From the NCBI RefSeq assembly GCF_027694345.1, contig NZ_JAQEVU010000003.1, positions 186,001 to 250,000 on the forward strand: DNA of 64,000 nt, read 5' to 3'. The notes beneath the pieces were generated by a model. That model was not told the origin of the DNA. It was given only the letters and a program-made list of their open reading frames with translations, and made no database searches. Position 1 is the first letter of the stretch, and each line of letters starts with the position of its first letter. A program made the translations under genes and the position numbers. The DNA is from Varibaculum timonense_A (GTDB lineage Bacteria > Actinomycetota > Actinomycetes > Actinomycetales > Actinomycetaceae). Below are positions 1 through 9,410 of this stretch, piece after piece.

Positions 1-205
1 TGACAATTAATTGGGCAGTACGACCGAGACCAGGAGCAAACTCAACAATTTGTTTTCCCTGTATATCGGCAGCATTCAACATCCTTTTCGTCAGTTTTAA
101 CCCGCCAGGGCGAAGCACCCGTTTACCGGCACGAGCAAGTACCCAATGTCCGGCAGCAGTACTGGTTGAGCGATTGGATTGCGGCAAAGAAGATGCTGAT
201 TCCAT
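1..205 (-). CDS. class I SAM-dependent methyltransferase, N-terminal part (cut by window edge)
   Basis: Reading leftward from an ATG at 203-205, the frame stays open to the window edge (68 codons). After about 18 polar residues come HWVLARAGKRVLRPGG and then IVEFAPGLGRTA. The second string fits motif I (the SAM-binding glycine loop) of Rossmann-fold methyltransferases. The HWVLARxGKRVLRPGG lead-in is, as I recall it, typical of an actinobacterial family of small-molecule methyltransferases. The substrate cannot be told. A perfect 14-bp palindrome lies 18 bp upstream and may make it metal-regulated. The rest of the gene is outside the window. Confidence 0.6.
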   Translation of the reverse strand, partial: MESASSLPQSNRSTSTAAGHWVLARAGKRVLRPGGLKLTKRMLNAADIQGKQIVEFAPGLGRTAQLIV

Positions 206-222
206 ACCGAAACCCTAACAAG

Positions 223-236
223 TAAGGCTAGCCTTA
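223..236. promoter_or_regulatory. candidate DtxR/IdeR-type iron box
   Basis: TAAGGCTAGCCTTA is a perfect 14-bp palindrome. It matches the core of the DtxR/IdeR operator consensus (TWAGGTTAGSCTAACCTWA) at most positions. It sits 18 bp before the start codon of the minus-strand methyltransferase, where a repressor would block initiation. The palindrome is seen directly; binding by a DtxR-family metalloregulator is inferred. Confidence 0.5.
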
Positions 237-308
237 GTCAAGCATTAGCAACCCCAAGGTTCGCAGCAGATTTACCAAACCACAACAGTTTTCTTGGATC
301 TATATAAC

Positions 309-480
309 TTATGGAGATACTAACGAAACGTTGGAGACAGTCTTTTCCTCAGGTTCCAATCCGGAAAACTCCTTAATATAGCGGGGGGTAAGTTTTATCC
401 GAGTGGACAGACCTTTCATCACAAGCTCATAGCTTCGGATACCCGGCAGCAAAATAAGAAATCTATCAAGGCTTAGGGCA
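309..480 (-). pseudogene. possible gene remnant (open frame without a start)
   Basis: A minus-strand frame is open from the terminator hairpin down to a TAA at 309-311. It reads as plausible protein (RIKLTPRYIKEFSGLEPEEK near its end), but no ATG/GTG start with a ribosome site is visible and the frame runs back into the hairpin. It could be the decayed end of a gene or chance. Nothing else is recognisable between 237 and 482. Confidence 0.2.
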
Positions 481-482
481 TA

Positions 483-520
483 AGAATTCGGAAAATGCCT
501 ACGGTCTTTTTCCGAATTCT
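483..520 (-). terminator. hairpin terminator downstream of the ligase gene
   Basis: An inverted repeat of 13 bp (483-495 with 507-520, ends AGAATTC/GAATTCT) has an 11-nt loop and A/T-rich inner stem. Read on the minus strand it follows the stop of the menE-like gene. Its right half is repeated across the adjacent assembly gap, so in the real genome there is probably one copy. Confidence 0.6.
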
Positions 521-530
521 NNNNNNNNNN
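521..530. other. assembly gap (10 N) with duplicated flanks
   Basis: Ten Ns separate two identical 25-bp stretches (496-520 and 531-555). This is what a scaffolder leaves when two contig ends overlap but were not merged. The true sequence is probably continuous with only one copy of the 25 bp, and the break coincides with a strong hairpin. Confidence 0.9.
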
Positions 531-572
531 TGCCTACGGTCTTTTTCCGAATTCTTGGGCGGGAGGAAAAAC

Positions 573-2129
573 TTACTCCCCGCGAGCTGCTAGTGACTGG
601 CGGAGGGTTTGGCGGGATAGTTTTCCGGCGCTGTTTAGCGGGAGCGCGCTTACCTGGATTATTTGTTTCGGGATTTTGTAGGCGGCTAATTTGCCGGTTA
701 GGAAAGCTTTAATGTCCTTGAGGGTGGCGGTTCCGGTGATTACTGCACACACTCGCTGCCCCCAGTATTCGTCCTCCAAACCGATTACCGCGACCTGCCC
801 AATCCCGGGGAAAGTTGAGAGCGCGTCCTCTACCTGCGCGGGAAAAACGTGTTCCCCGCCGCTAATGATTACGTCACTTGCCCTCCCGCTAAGGCGCAGC
901 AAACCGTCCTCGCCGATAAACCCGATATCGCCGGTTTCAATTTGCCCTTCGATAGCGCTGATAGCTTTGCCCGGATAGTTGGTTTTACATACCTGCGGAC
1001 CGCCGATGGTGATTTGTCCTTGGCTACCTGCAGGCAGCGCTTTTCCGTCCTGACCTCGCACCGCCACTTGAGAATAGGTGAAGGGACGTCCCGCGGCCTC
1101 CGGGTGCGCTAAAGATTCATTTATTCCCAGGTAGCAGCCGGCGCCTCCGGTCTCGGTCATCCCCCATACTTGGATAGGACGCAGGTCAAGTTTTTCCATC
1201 CGCCACGCTAAGACTGCCGGCAGGGGCGCGCCTCCAATCAGAGGACGACGCCAATGCGGAAACGGATTTTCCGTAAGTTCCTCCCCCGCCTCTTTCTCCA
1301 AGGCATCTAGCATTCCGGTGAACATAGTGGGAACCGCGAACCCGATGGTGACTTGCTCGTCGCGAATAATCCGGGCAGCGGAAAGCGGAGAAAAGCCCGC
1401 AATCACTACTATTTTTCCGCCGTGACAGAAAATATCGTTGGTGGTGCCGTTAAACCCGCCGATATGGGATAGGGGCGCGAGCGCCAACCCGGTATCCGAG
1501 TTGCGGTAGTCGAAAGCGTCACGATAGTTCGCCCACGCCCAATACATGGTTTCCCGGCTGTGTTCCACCCCCAGCGGCCTGCCGGAAGTGCCAGAAGTAT
1601 AGATGATTGCCGATAGCTCGCCCTGGGTTACCGGAGCAATCTCACCGGCTAGCTCCCCGGGAAGAAAAGGATTTCTCCTATGGGCAGCTAGGAGTTGTTC
1701 ATGCAGGTAAGCCAGGTTTATCACCTGCGGTTTTCCGAGGGCGCTCCCCGAGGAGGACGCGGATTCTGCGGCAGCGGGGACGGCAACTTCTAGTGGTAAC
1801 TCCCCCTCCTGGTCACTAAACAGCAACCGCGGGGAACAGTCGGAGACCATCTGCCGTAAATCGGCAGGCGCAGCGGCTTTGGCAAGCGGCACAAAAACCG
1901 CACCTATCTGGTCACAAGCAATCCAAAGCAACAGGTGATATTCACTGTTCGCGCTGCAAATCGCTACCCTATCTCCGCTAACTACCCCGCGTGCTTGCAG
2001 GTGAAGCATTAAATGTTGCGATAGTGACCAGGTATCGGACAATGAAAAATGCCCCAGGGGACCGGCCAGACTTTGCGTATGAGGATGGTCAATAGCGGCT
2101 CTTTGAAAATTTCTTATCGGTCTAATCAT
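573..2129 (-). CDS. menE: AMP-forming acyl-CoA ligase, probably o-succinylbenzoate-CoA ligase
   Basis: 518 residues of the ANL adenylating superfamily. The AMP-binding loop YTSGTSGRPLGVEH is at about 177-190; the usual Lys after the Pro is Leu here. The acyl/adenine region holds GGAPLP and WGMTETGG, the hinge block ETGDIGFIGEDGLLRLSGRASD is near 405-425, and the C-terminal domain ends with NSAGKLSRQ, which supplies the catalytic Lys. Length and short N-terminus suit MenE, which activates o-succinylbenzoate in menaquinone synthesis, but no other men gene is in the window. Another short acyl-CoA synthetase is possible. It starts at an ATG divergent from the nitroreductase gene. Confidence 0.65.
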   Translation of the reverse strand: MIRPIRNFQRAAIDHPHTQSLAGPLGHFSLSDTWSLSQHLMLHLQARGVVSGDRVAICSANSEYHLLLWIACDQIGAVFVPLAKAAAPADLRQMVSDCSPRLLFSDQEGELPLEVAVPAAAESASSSGSALGKPQVINLAYLHEQLLAAHRRNPFLPGELAGEIAPVTQGELSAIIYTSGTSGRPLGVEHSRETMYWAWANYRDAFDYRNSDTGLALAPLSHIGGFNGTTNDIFCHGGKIVVIAGFSPLSAARIIRDEQVTIGFAVPTMFTGMLDALEKEAGEELTENPFPHWRRPLIGGAPLPAVLAWRMEKLDLRPIQVWGMTETGGAGCYLGINESLAHPEAAGRPFTYSQVAVRGQDGKALPAGSQGQITIGGPQVCKTNYPGKAISAIEGQIETGDIGFIGEDGLLRLSGRASDVIISGGEHVFPAQVEDALSTFPGIGQVAVIGLEDEYWGQRVCAVITGTATLKDIKAFLTGKLAAYKIPKQIIQVSALPLNSAGKLSRQTLRQSLAARGE

Positions 2130-2266
2130 GACTTCCCCCGTTATCGTCCTCGGCTATCTTACCCACCTGGTCACCTTAGCGAGTTAACCAGCAGGTAGGT
2201 TAAACTTAGCGGCAAGGAAACCGGCAGCCCCGGTGGCGAAGGTAGGCGAGGATTTTAGGAGAACTC

Positions 2267-3028
2267 ATGTCGGAAACCATCCAAAACCAGTTGGTTCACC
2301 GCTCGGTGCGGCGTTTTGATTCTCAACCAATCTCGCCAGAAGTGTTCGCGCAACTAAAAGAGGCTACTCGGCGTACCGCTACCTCGTGTGGGGTGCAAAT
2401 GGCTTCGATAATCCAGGTGAGTGCCCCCGAAAAGAAACGGCAGATTTCTTTAGTTTCCAAACAGGACTATATTGCCGATGCTCCCCAGCTGTGGATTTTC
2501 CTGACTGACCTATACCGTTCCTACCGGATTGTGGAGGAAAAAGGTGAGAACACGGCAAATGTGCGCGGTATGGACGGGTTTTTACAGGGCTTTACCGATG
2601 CGGTGCTGATGGCACAAAACTTGGTGAACGCCGCCGAATCCCTGGGGTTGGGTACTTGTTTCTTAGGGTCAATCTTGAATAATCCAGAGAGGATGATTGA
2701 GATTTTGCAACTGCCGAAACTGACTTTCCCCGCCCTGGGAGTAATGTTTGGCTACCCGGGACAACAGCCGCAGCTCAAGCCACGGATGCCGATGGAGCTG
2801 CGAATGTTTGAGGACTCCTATAACTGTTTTGAGGGCTCCTATCTGGAGGAGTTCGCGGATTATGACCAGGAAATGACTACCTACTATGACACTCGGGCAA
2901 ACGGGAAACGCTCAGACACTTTCACCGATAGCCTCACCCGGATTATGTTGCGGGACGCGCCCCTGCGGCGCGGAATGCTAAACGCGGTGCGCAGTCAAGG
3001 CTTCGACCTCGCCCTCCAGCCCCGTTAA
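2267..3028 (+). CDS. nitroreductase-family FMN oxidoreductase (NfsA/Frp-like)
   Basis: 253 residues. The N-terminus holds HRSVRRFDSQPISPE, the FMN-phosphate-binding start of the nitroreductase fold. The centre holds ADAPQLWIFLTDLYR and the motif LGLGTCFLGSILNNPERMIEIL, and the C-terminal part holds FPALGVMFGYPGQQPQLKPRMP; both are typical of NfsA/flavin-reductase members that use NADPH to reduce nitroaromatics, quinones or flavins. A ribosome site (AGGAG) lies about 7 nt before the ATG. It is transcribed alone, divergent from the ligase gene. The physiological substrate is unknown. Confidence 0.85.
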   Translation: MSETIQNQLVHRSVRRFDSQPISPEVFAQLKEATRRTATSCGVQMASIIQVSAPEKKRQISLVSKQDYIADAPQLWIFLTDLYRSYRIVEEKGENTANVRGMDGFLQGFTDAVLMAQNLVNAAESLGLGTCFLGSILNNPERMIEILQLPKLTFPALGVMFGYPGQQPQLKPRMPMELRMFEDSYNCFEGSYLEEFADYDQEMTTYYDTRANGKRSDTFTDSLTRIMLRDAPLRRGMLNAVRSQGFDLALQPR

Positions 3029-3370
3029 AAGTTAGCCGCCTACCGCAATCGAAGCTCTAGGCAACCAGCTACTCTAACTGTAGTTTGTTAGAGTACGTTA
3101 CAGTAGGTTACCGCGACCTCAACGCAATGACCAGGCAATTCTAGTGTATTAACAGAATAAACTAGCAGGCCAAGCAGATTTTACTACTCAGGGTCAGGGC
3201 GCGGTTCTCCGAACGATTAGATTCCTAAATCTGTTTTGCCAGCATTAATAGCAAGTCCTTTCAATCTATTACCACTTACGCCTGAGTTCACAATATGTAT
3301 GCACCACCAGGCGCAAATGCTGGGTATTTATCACTGCAACTGCCCTCCGTTGGGTAACAGAGCGGACAAA
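3029..3370. other. intergenic region without a gene
   Basis: No credible ORF on either strand. It holds an 8-bp perfect inverted repeat (3071-3078 with 3087-3094) after the nitroreductase gene and another (3344-3351 with 3373-3380) overlapping the stop codon of the protease gene. Neither is followed by a clear T tract, so they are only weak terminator candidates. Confidence 0.5.
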
Positions 3371-6300
3371 TTAACGGAGGCTTTTCTCCCTTCGTCTCAT
3401 AAGTAACGCTCCACCCGCGATAAAGCACAACGCGCTCCCCAATGACAATGCCAACAAATCGCTGGATGTACCGGTATTAACTAAACTATTACCTCGTTTA
3501 TTTCTGTTATTACCCCCAGTAGAGCCTTCTTTGGGCTTCGCTTTTTCTAAAATACCGCCATTGCCGGGGCTAGCATTATTTTCACCCTCATTATTAGAGG
3601 CACCTGGGTGTGGATTCATCGGCAGTGGCGCGCGATAGGGAGACATCCAGGGAGCCAAGAAACCGTAGTCTATTATTCCCGGTAAATCCTGCACCTTAAG
3701 AGCATTTTTCACCACTGCTATTTCACTCGCAATTGACAAATCTATGACAGCAAAACCCGTCTGAGAATAATCACCCGTACGTAAGCTCCAGTTCCCTTTG
3801 CTACCCAACGGTCGGGTGTAGATTGAAACTGAGCTATCTTCTTCCAAAGGTAACTTCACTTTCAAGGTACCTAGCCAAGGAACAGACTCTTTCTCAGCGT
3901 CTAGCAAATCAACTTGCAGCATCTGTTTAACTTCCAACTTTTGATATGGATTGTCAAGCAGTTGCCTATTAAGAGAAGCTACTATCGATTCCGTCTGAGG
4001 TAGTTCTTCCGCCTTCATCTTTGCGGCTTTACCAGCATTAAGAGCAATAATCCTTCCGACTATTTTATTAGTTTTATCTTCAAACTGTTTTTCTTTATCC
4101 GAAACAACTTTAATTTCAGGCAACGTGTCATCATCGCGGGTCAAGGATTCCTTAATCTGCTTATTAACCTGGTCATCGCGATAGACTTCCAAGCTTTTCA
4201 TGGTATTCGGTAAGGCATATTCACGTAAACCTATTTTCTGGTTTTTATCATAAGGCTTAATCGTACGATTCAAACGAACCATTTCGAGTGGATTGTCGGC
4301 GAATGCCCGTCTCCCCACTGTCTGAATTTTTTCGGTGAATACTACTTTCTTTAACGAGTTACCTTCGAAGGAACTTGCCCCTAGTTTTTTCAATTCTGCC
4401 CCAAAGATTAAGGTCTCTATTTGGTTTCCTTCAAAAGCAGATTCCGCCACTTCCTGCACTGAATCTGGAATTCTCAACTGACTGAGAGAATTGCCACTGA
4501 AAGCATTATTTTCAATAGACTCTAGACCTTCCGGTAGGGTCAGATTCTCAAGTCCCCCGCGTTCAAATGCGAAAGGTCGCGCAAAGGCGTTAGGTTTAAT
4601 TATTTTCACCGAATCCGGTATTTCTACCTGTTTAAGCTTTTCGGCATTTTGGAAGGCCATCGTAGCTATTTCTGTAAACTTAGGATTATTCGGTAATTTC
4701 AATAGCGTTAAACTTTCAGCTTCTTCAAATGCTGCCCTGCCCAGATATTCTACACTATTAGGTATTTTCAATTCTTTAAGTTTACGACAATAGGCAAAGG
4801 CGTTATCCCCGATATGGCGCAAATTCTCTGGCAGCTCCAACTGTGTAGCATTCAGATTTTGAAAGGCGCTACTATATATCCGTTCCAGACTACTCGGTAA
4901 CTTAAGTTCTTTAATTCCTAGGTTATAGAATGCCTCAGAGTTTACTTCAGTAACCCCTTCAGGAATTTGCACTTTAGCTACATTTTTTATCCCCCAAGTA
5001 GGATTCTTGAAAACTCCAGCTCCAATACTTGTGATTTTTACGCCGCCGATTGCTTCGGGAATCTCTAGATTTTGCTGTTCCGAGGGCTTTTCTAAGAACT
5101 CTTTTAATTTTAGCCATTTAGTAATCATGCCGCGAGAGGGGCTGATTTCCCAGTCACCAATAGTTAGTAAATCCTTTGGTTTCTGTTCATCGGAGACTAG
5201 CGCATCAGCTACTGGGGATAAGCTCACCTCTGGGGCAAATTTGGGCTGAACCGGACTAACAGCTTTATCGTTAGGGTCGGTTGTACCAAATTCCGCTCGA
5301 ATCATTGGTGCCCCAAAGTAACCGCCACTGATTAAAGGCAGGAATTCCCCAGTGTACAAATAAGCATGTTGAACTGCCCCAGTTTTTGGCCTCACTGAAG
5401 CATCCAAAGCCACAGCAGGAGTCTTTCCACTTGGGAAAACTTGTTCTACCGTAATATACAGCTGGCGGTTTCCCGCGATTTTATCTGAAAGAAGATCTAT
5501 TTCATTCCATTTTCCAGGAAGTATTTTTATTAGGCGCGGTTTAACCACATCAATTACGCGACCAAGCGAATTGACTGATTTTACAGATAATCTCATTTGC
5601 CCTGCTTGCAGGTAAGGATTATTTCCCGCTCCAAAAATATGAACCTTTCGCAGCTGAGTATCCTCTCCTCCGGTAACGTCTATCGCGACCCCTCGTCCTA
5701 CCTTTGAATGTAAGATTCCTCCGGCTAACGGATTATTATTGTCATAAGCTATCTCCCGGCGACCGACTTGTTTATCTGCGGGAGGAACTGAATTTTTCGA
5801 TTTTTCTGTTTCCGGTTCTTCCGCGTCACCAGACTTTTCTTTTTCCAGAATCACATCTAGTTTTAAATCTTTGTCCGGCTGCACTTTGACCGAATGCTTT
5901 TGCGTTGCATATCCTGAATGCCCAATATAAACATCATATGTTCCGGCAGGAATCTTAGGGATACTATATTTTCCACTTTTCTCATCTGCTAAAAGCTTTA
6001 ACCCTAGCTGTGGTATTTCAATTGCTGCTGCGAGCGCTTCCTGTCCCGAAGGATTTTCGCCTTTCAGATTCAACTGTAAATCTGTCTGCGGCACGGGATC
6101 GGTATTAGCACTCGCTCCTTTCCCATTTAAAAGCAAAGAAAGATTATCAATCGACCAACCGTCTCCGCTTACTCCTCCCTTATTAAGACTGAAAGCAAAT
6201 AAATCGATGGTTTTACCCGCAAATTTTGAAAGATCGATACGCCGCTCAATCCATCCCTCTTGTTTTAGCTCGGTGGGATAGTTAAATACCCCTTCTGCTT

Positions 6301-8500
6301 TTTCCCCAGGCGCTTTGGGGACACTAACAGCTTGGAAACCAATTACCCCGCCAGCCCAACTAGCATTTTCTTGGAAGACTAGCTCCACCTTATCGCTGGG
6401 TACTACCTTGGTTAGATCAATTCGGGGCAGTTGGAAGGTAGACTGTTCGGCTGTACCCATACCATGTTGATTGGGATTAAGCCCTAAAATCCTTTCTCCA
6501 GTGACCGGACGTGGATCTGTCTGCAAATTTACGGTGGATACCCGGAAATCTCCTTCCATATCTATTCCAGTCGAAAACTTTTCAAAATCATTAAAGTAGC
6601 CGCCCGGAAGAATTGCCTCCTGCACCTGCACCGAGGCTTTGGAGGTTTCATAAATTTTATTGCTGGTAGTCTCTACTTGAACTTTAACTTCGTAATTTCC
6701 CGGCGCTGTTATTTTTTCCGCAGGTAGGGAAATTTCGTAGGATTTTTCATTGTTAGCACTGCTTATAGCCAGTTTTTCTTGAGCTACTTCTTCTTTGTCT
6801 TTGGAGAGTAACAGAGAAATACTTTTACATTTATTTGGCTCTTGCAGATTGACTAACACGGGCAGTTTTCGACTTACATACGCCTGTTTAGGTAGCTGCA
6901 CTATCGCCGGTAGCTTGGTATTTACGGTAGTTGCGGCACTCACCGTGCCACTGAGGCTCCCAAGTTTTTCGCCGCCCGGAGTTTTTCCTGCTTTCTGCAG
7001 AGCTGATTGCACAGCATCATAAGCATCTATCACCCCATACCCATATCCATAGTTTGGGGTTTTTGGATATTCTTCATCAGTTCCATTACGAGTATTAGAT
7101 TTCAAAATAGCTTCTAACTCGTTTACCGATAGCTGGGGATTAGCTTGTAAAACCAAGGCTGCTAAACCTGATACGTGGGGAGCGGCACCGCTGGTGCCAT
7201 CCCAGGAAGCATATTTTCCTCCCGGCAAAGCCGAGCGGATCTGCACCCCAGGAGCAACCAAATCTGGTTTTATTCCAGCATTTTTCCATTGGCTTGGACC
7301 GCGGCGGGAAAAGTCTGCCAGTTTCCCCGTATTATTAACCGCTCCCACGCTTAGCACCCCCGGCATTGAACCAGGATTATCTACCGAACCAGGAGCTGCT
7401 TTTACTGCTCCGTTATTTCCAGCACTAAAAACATTCAAAATACCAGCTTCGCGAATAGTTTTAGATACTTCTTCCAGCCATGGATCTGCTTTATTACTTC
7501 CATCCGACCAGCTCTGATTAATAATCCGGGGAGCCTTCGCGCTATCCCCTCCCGGCGCAAGCATCCACTGGCACGCCTTGATAATATTGGCGTTACTTCC
7601 ACCTACCCCATCACGGAAAGCACGGGCAGCAATAAATTTTGCCCCAGGAGCTACTCCGATTCGATTCACTTCAACTGTTTTATTACCTGTCTTACGCATC
7701 TCGGATCCCACCATGATTCCCGCAACGTGAGTCCCATGATTGTCAGTTGTTCCACTGCCTACAAAATCTATGTAGTTTCCCTTTAAAACAAACTTTCCAG
7801 TCTTGGCATCAAAGCCGCGAAAGTGGCTGCGCAATGCAGGATGTTGATAATCTACTCCTTGATCGATTAGACCGATGGTAACTCCCGATCCGGTAATGTT
7901 TTTGTCTTTCCAAACTTTATCGACGCGAATAGCCCGTAAATTGGCTTCTATTTCTGCTTCTTGGTTAATGCTTGCACTACGAGAAGTCCCCCCTACCGCT
8001 TGACTGGTTTTAGACGGAACAATCATTTGCGCCAGTCTATTAGGGGTTATGCTCATCACCGGTGAGAGCATTGCTAGTCCTGGCAATATTTCTTGTTTAC
8101 CTAATACCCGGATAGTATTTGCTATCTCTAAAGACTCATATTTTTTAACTTTAGAATTATTGGCTAAGAACACCTGTGCTGATTTTTGCGCTGCTTGCGC
8201 ACGCAGCTGTGCTGCTTTTAACGAGATAGCCGCAGGAGAAGCTTGGGAGCCTAACAAACGTTTAGCTTCCCCCAGCCTTCTATCTGGGGCATCATCTTGA
8301 AACGTGACTAGAACGTCCACTAATCCATCTTGGTTGGCAGTAATTGTTGAATCTATTTTGTTTTTTGCCTTTACCGTTATCTGCGAAGAACTTTCTAATG
8401 CAACCGACTTAGCGCCATCCATAATCACCCCGGCAGACACCAGGAAGATTGTCAGCAACAGAGCCAATACTTTCCGTACGGGGTTAGGTTCTCGTTTCAC
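3371..8500 (-). CDS. giant cell-wall-anchored S8 subtilisin-like protease with BspA-type LRRs
   Basis: 1709 residues. A basic N-terminus plus hydrophobic stretch (about 10-25) is a signal peptide. An inhibitor I9-like propeptide is likely (about 58-160). The S8 catalytic domain has Asp213 (LIDQGVD), His255 (NHGTHVAG), oxyanion Asn362 (SAGNNG) and Ser437 (GTSGAAPHVSG). Later come Ig/carboxypeptidase-regulatory-like modules (AGTYDVYIGHSGY) and, around 1190-1420, a run of BspA-type leucine-rich repeats (LPSSLERIYSSAFQN, IPNSVEYLGRAAFEE, LPEGLESIENNAF). The C-terminus has the sortase signal LVNTG (1673-1677), a hydrophobic helix and RRREKSLR. It is exported, wall-anchored, and likely cleaves host or matrix proteins. 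LVNTG departs from the usual LPXTG. Confidence 0.93.
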   Translation of the reverse strand: MKREPNPVRKVLALLLTIFLVSAGVIMDGAKSVALESSSQITVKAKNKIDSTITANQDGLVDVLVTFQDDAPDRRLGEAKRLLGSQASPAAISLKAAQLRAQAAQKSAQVFLANNSKVKKYESLEIANTIRVLGKQEILPGLAMLSPVMSITPNRLAQMIVPSKTSQAVGGTSRSASINQEAEIEANLRAIRVDKVWKDKNITGSGVTIGLIDQGVDYQHPALRSHFRGFDAKTGKFVLKGNYIDFVGSGTTDNHGTHVAGIMVGSEMRKTGNKTVEVNRIGVAPGAKFIAARAFRDGVGGSNANIIKACQWMLAPGGDSAKAPRIINQSWSDGSNKADPWLEEVSKTIREAGILNVFSAGNNGAVKAAPGSVDNPGSMPGVLSVGAVNNTGKLADFSRRGPSQWKNAGIKPDLVAPGVQIRSALPGGKYASWDGTSGAAPHVSGLAALVLQANPQLSVNELEAILKSNTRNGTDEEYPKTPNYGYGYGVIDAYDAVQSALQKAGKTPGGEKLGSLSGTVSAATTVNTKLPAIVQLPKQAYVSRKLPVLVNLQEPNKCKSISLLLSKDKEEVAQEKLAISSANNEKSYEISLPAEKITAPGNYEVKVQVETTSNKIYETSKASVQVQEAILPGGYFNDFEKFSTGIDMEGDFRVSTVNLQTDPRPVTGERILGLNPNQHGMGTAEQSTFQLPRIDLTKVVPSDKVELVFQENASWAGGVIGFQAVSVPKAPGEKAEGVFNYPTELKQEGWIERRIDLSKFAGKTIDLFAFSLNKGGVSGDGWSIDNLSLLLNGKGASANTDPVPQTDLQLNLKGENPSGQEALAAAIEIPQLGLKLLADEKSGKYSIPKIPAGTYDVYIGHSGYATQKHSVKVQPDKDLKLDVILEKEKSGDAEEPETEKSKNSVPPADKQVGRREIAYDNNNPLAGGILHSKVGRGVAIDVTGGEDTQLRKVHIFGAGNNPYLQAGQMRLSVKSVNSLGRVIDVVKPRLIKILPGKWNEIDLLSDKIAGNRQLYITVEQVFPSGKTPAVALDASVRPKTGAVQHAYLYTGEFLPLISGGYFGAPMIRAEFGTTDPNDKAVSPVQPKFAPEVSLSPVADALVSDEQKPKDLLTIGDWEISPSRGMITKWLKLKEFLEKPSEQQNLEIPEAIGGVKITSIGAGVFKNPTWGIKNVAKVQIPEGVTEVNSEAFYNLGIKELKLPSSLERIYSSAFQNLNATQLELPENLRHIGDNAFAYCRKLKELKIPNSVEYLGRAAFEEAESLTLLKLPNNPKFTEIATMAFQNAEKLKQVEIPDSVKIIKPNAFARPFAFERGGLENLTLPEGLESIENNAFSGNSLSQLRIPDSVQEVAESAFEGNQIETLIFGAELKKLGASSFEGNSLKKVVFTEKIQTVGRRAFADNPLEMVRLNRTIKPYDKNQKIGLREYALPNTMKSLEVYRDDQVNKQIKESLTRDDDTLPEIKVVSDKEKQFEDKTNKIVGRIIALNAGKAAKMKAEELPQTESIVASLNRQLLDNPYQKLEVKQMLQVDLLDAEKESVPWLGTLKVKLPLEEDSSVSIYTRPLGSKGNWSLRTGDYSQTGFAVIDLSIASEIAVVKNALKVQDLPGIIDYGFLAPWMSPYRAPLPMNPHPGASNNEGENNASPGNGGILEKAKPKEGSTGGNNRNKRGNSLVNTGTSSDLLALSLGSALCFIAGGALLMRRREKSLR

Positions 8501-8804
8501 TACAACTCGCCTATCTCTAGTAAGGACAAACTAACAAAGTCTACCCTAACAAGTTCATTAGAATTACTCAATACCCATTTCTTCGCCTACACATATCCGC
8601 GACAAGGTGGAATCCGGGAAGTTTAAACTATGTATTACCAGGGTTTTATTTGATTTTTCAGCCCCGAAATAGATGATTTACCCCCCCCGGACTCCAACCA
8701 CCTATGTAGCGTTCCTTAGGAAACACTATTTTTCTTCGCGGTGAGGGCGCGGATTCTTTAGTAATCGACTGTTTCTTTGGCAGCGGCTATTTCTTTGGCA
8801 CCTA
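8501..8804. other. intergenic region upstream of the protease gene
   Basis: No gene is supported here. The right part (about 8766-8820) holds three imperfect copies of a 'tttctttggcagc'-like unit just past the stop of the alkyltransferase gene. They keep a second minus-strand frame open (ending at 8758) that overlaps the alkyltransferase and is not a credible protein. A promoter for the protease is expected near 8501-8580 but cannot be pinned down. Confidence 0.4.
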
Positions 8805-9365
8805 TTATTTTTTTGGCAGCGACTTTTCCTTGGGTACGAATAGATTTTCCATATCGACTTTTTCTAGTTTTAGCAGCTGGATTTTTCGCTCTATGCCGGC
8901 GCCATAACCAGTGAGGTTGCCGCCCACCCCGATTACCCGGTGACAAGGAACAATTAGCAGAATCGGATTTGCTCCTACCGCTCCCCCGACTGCCTGCGCG
9001 GACATGCGCGGGATTCCTCTCTCGCGCGCTATCTGGGCAGCGATTTCCCCATAGGTGACGGTTTCCCCAAAAGGGATGGTGAGCATAATTTCGCAAACTC
9101 GTTTTTGAAAGTCCGAACCCGAGAGCTTTATCTTTGGAGTAAACGAGGGCGCGCGTCCTCGAAAATAAGTATCTAACCAGCGGGCAGTTTCACGGAATAT
9201 CAACAATGATTCTTCCCGAGGACGAGCGCCCGCAGCAGTTGCTACCGCGGCTCGCTGTGATGCCAGCCCCAACCCAGTCAGCGCGCTGCCATCGCTGGAC
9301 ATTACCAACTCGCCCAGCGGAGAATCATAGAACTGGATGAAGGTGTCCGTAGCCGTATGTCTCAA
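8805..9365 (-). CDS. ogt: methylated-DNA--protein-cysteine S-methyltransferase
   Basis: 186 residues. The active-site signature IVPCHRVIG places the acceptor Cys at 141, followed by GNLTGYGAGIERKIQLL, the conserved C-terminal block. The DNA-binding helix lies before it (ETVTYGEIAAQIA, about 101-113). It transfers the alkyl group from O6-alkylguanine to itself in a single-use repair reaction. The start appears to be TTG at 9363-9365, a few bases after an AGGAGAGG ribosome site; no better ATG exists before the conserved domain. It lies 45 bp downstream of the DUF4143 ATPase gene on the same strand, so the two may be cotranscribed. Confidence 0.92.
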   Translation of the reverse strand: MRHTATDTFIQFYDSPLGELVMSSDGSALTGLGLASQRAAVATAAGARPREESLLIFRETARWLDTYFRGRAPSFTPKIKLSGSDFQKRVCEIMLTIPFGETVTYGEIAAQIARERGIPRMSAQAVGGAVGANPILLIVPCHRVIGVGGNLTGYGAGIERKIQLLKLEKVDMENLFVPKEKSLPKK

Positions 9366-9410
9366 AACCTCTCCTATCTTTCTTATCCTAGCTCCCCGGA
9401 ACCGCGCCTA

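Noticed and set aside
3344..3380. Inverted repeat at the 3' end of the subtilase gene as terminator
   Set aside because: 8-bp stem with a 21-nt loop, overlapping the stop codon and lacking a T tract on either strand.
8758..9096. 112-codon minus-strand frame overlapping the alkyltransferase gene
   Set aside because: It overlaps a clear MGMT gene in another frame, its sequence is low-complexity and repeat-driven at the end, and no family fits.
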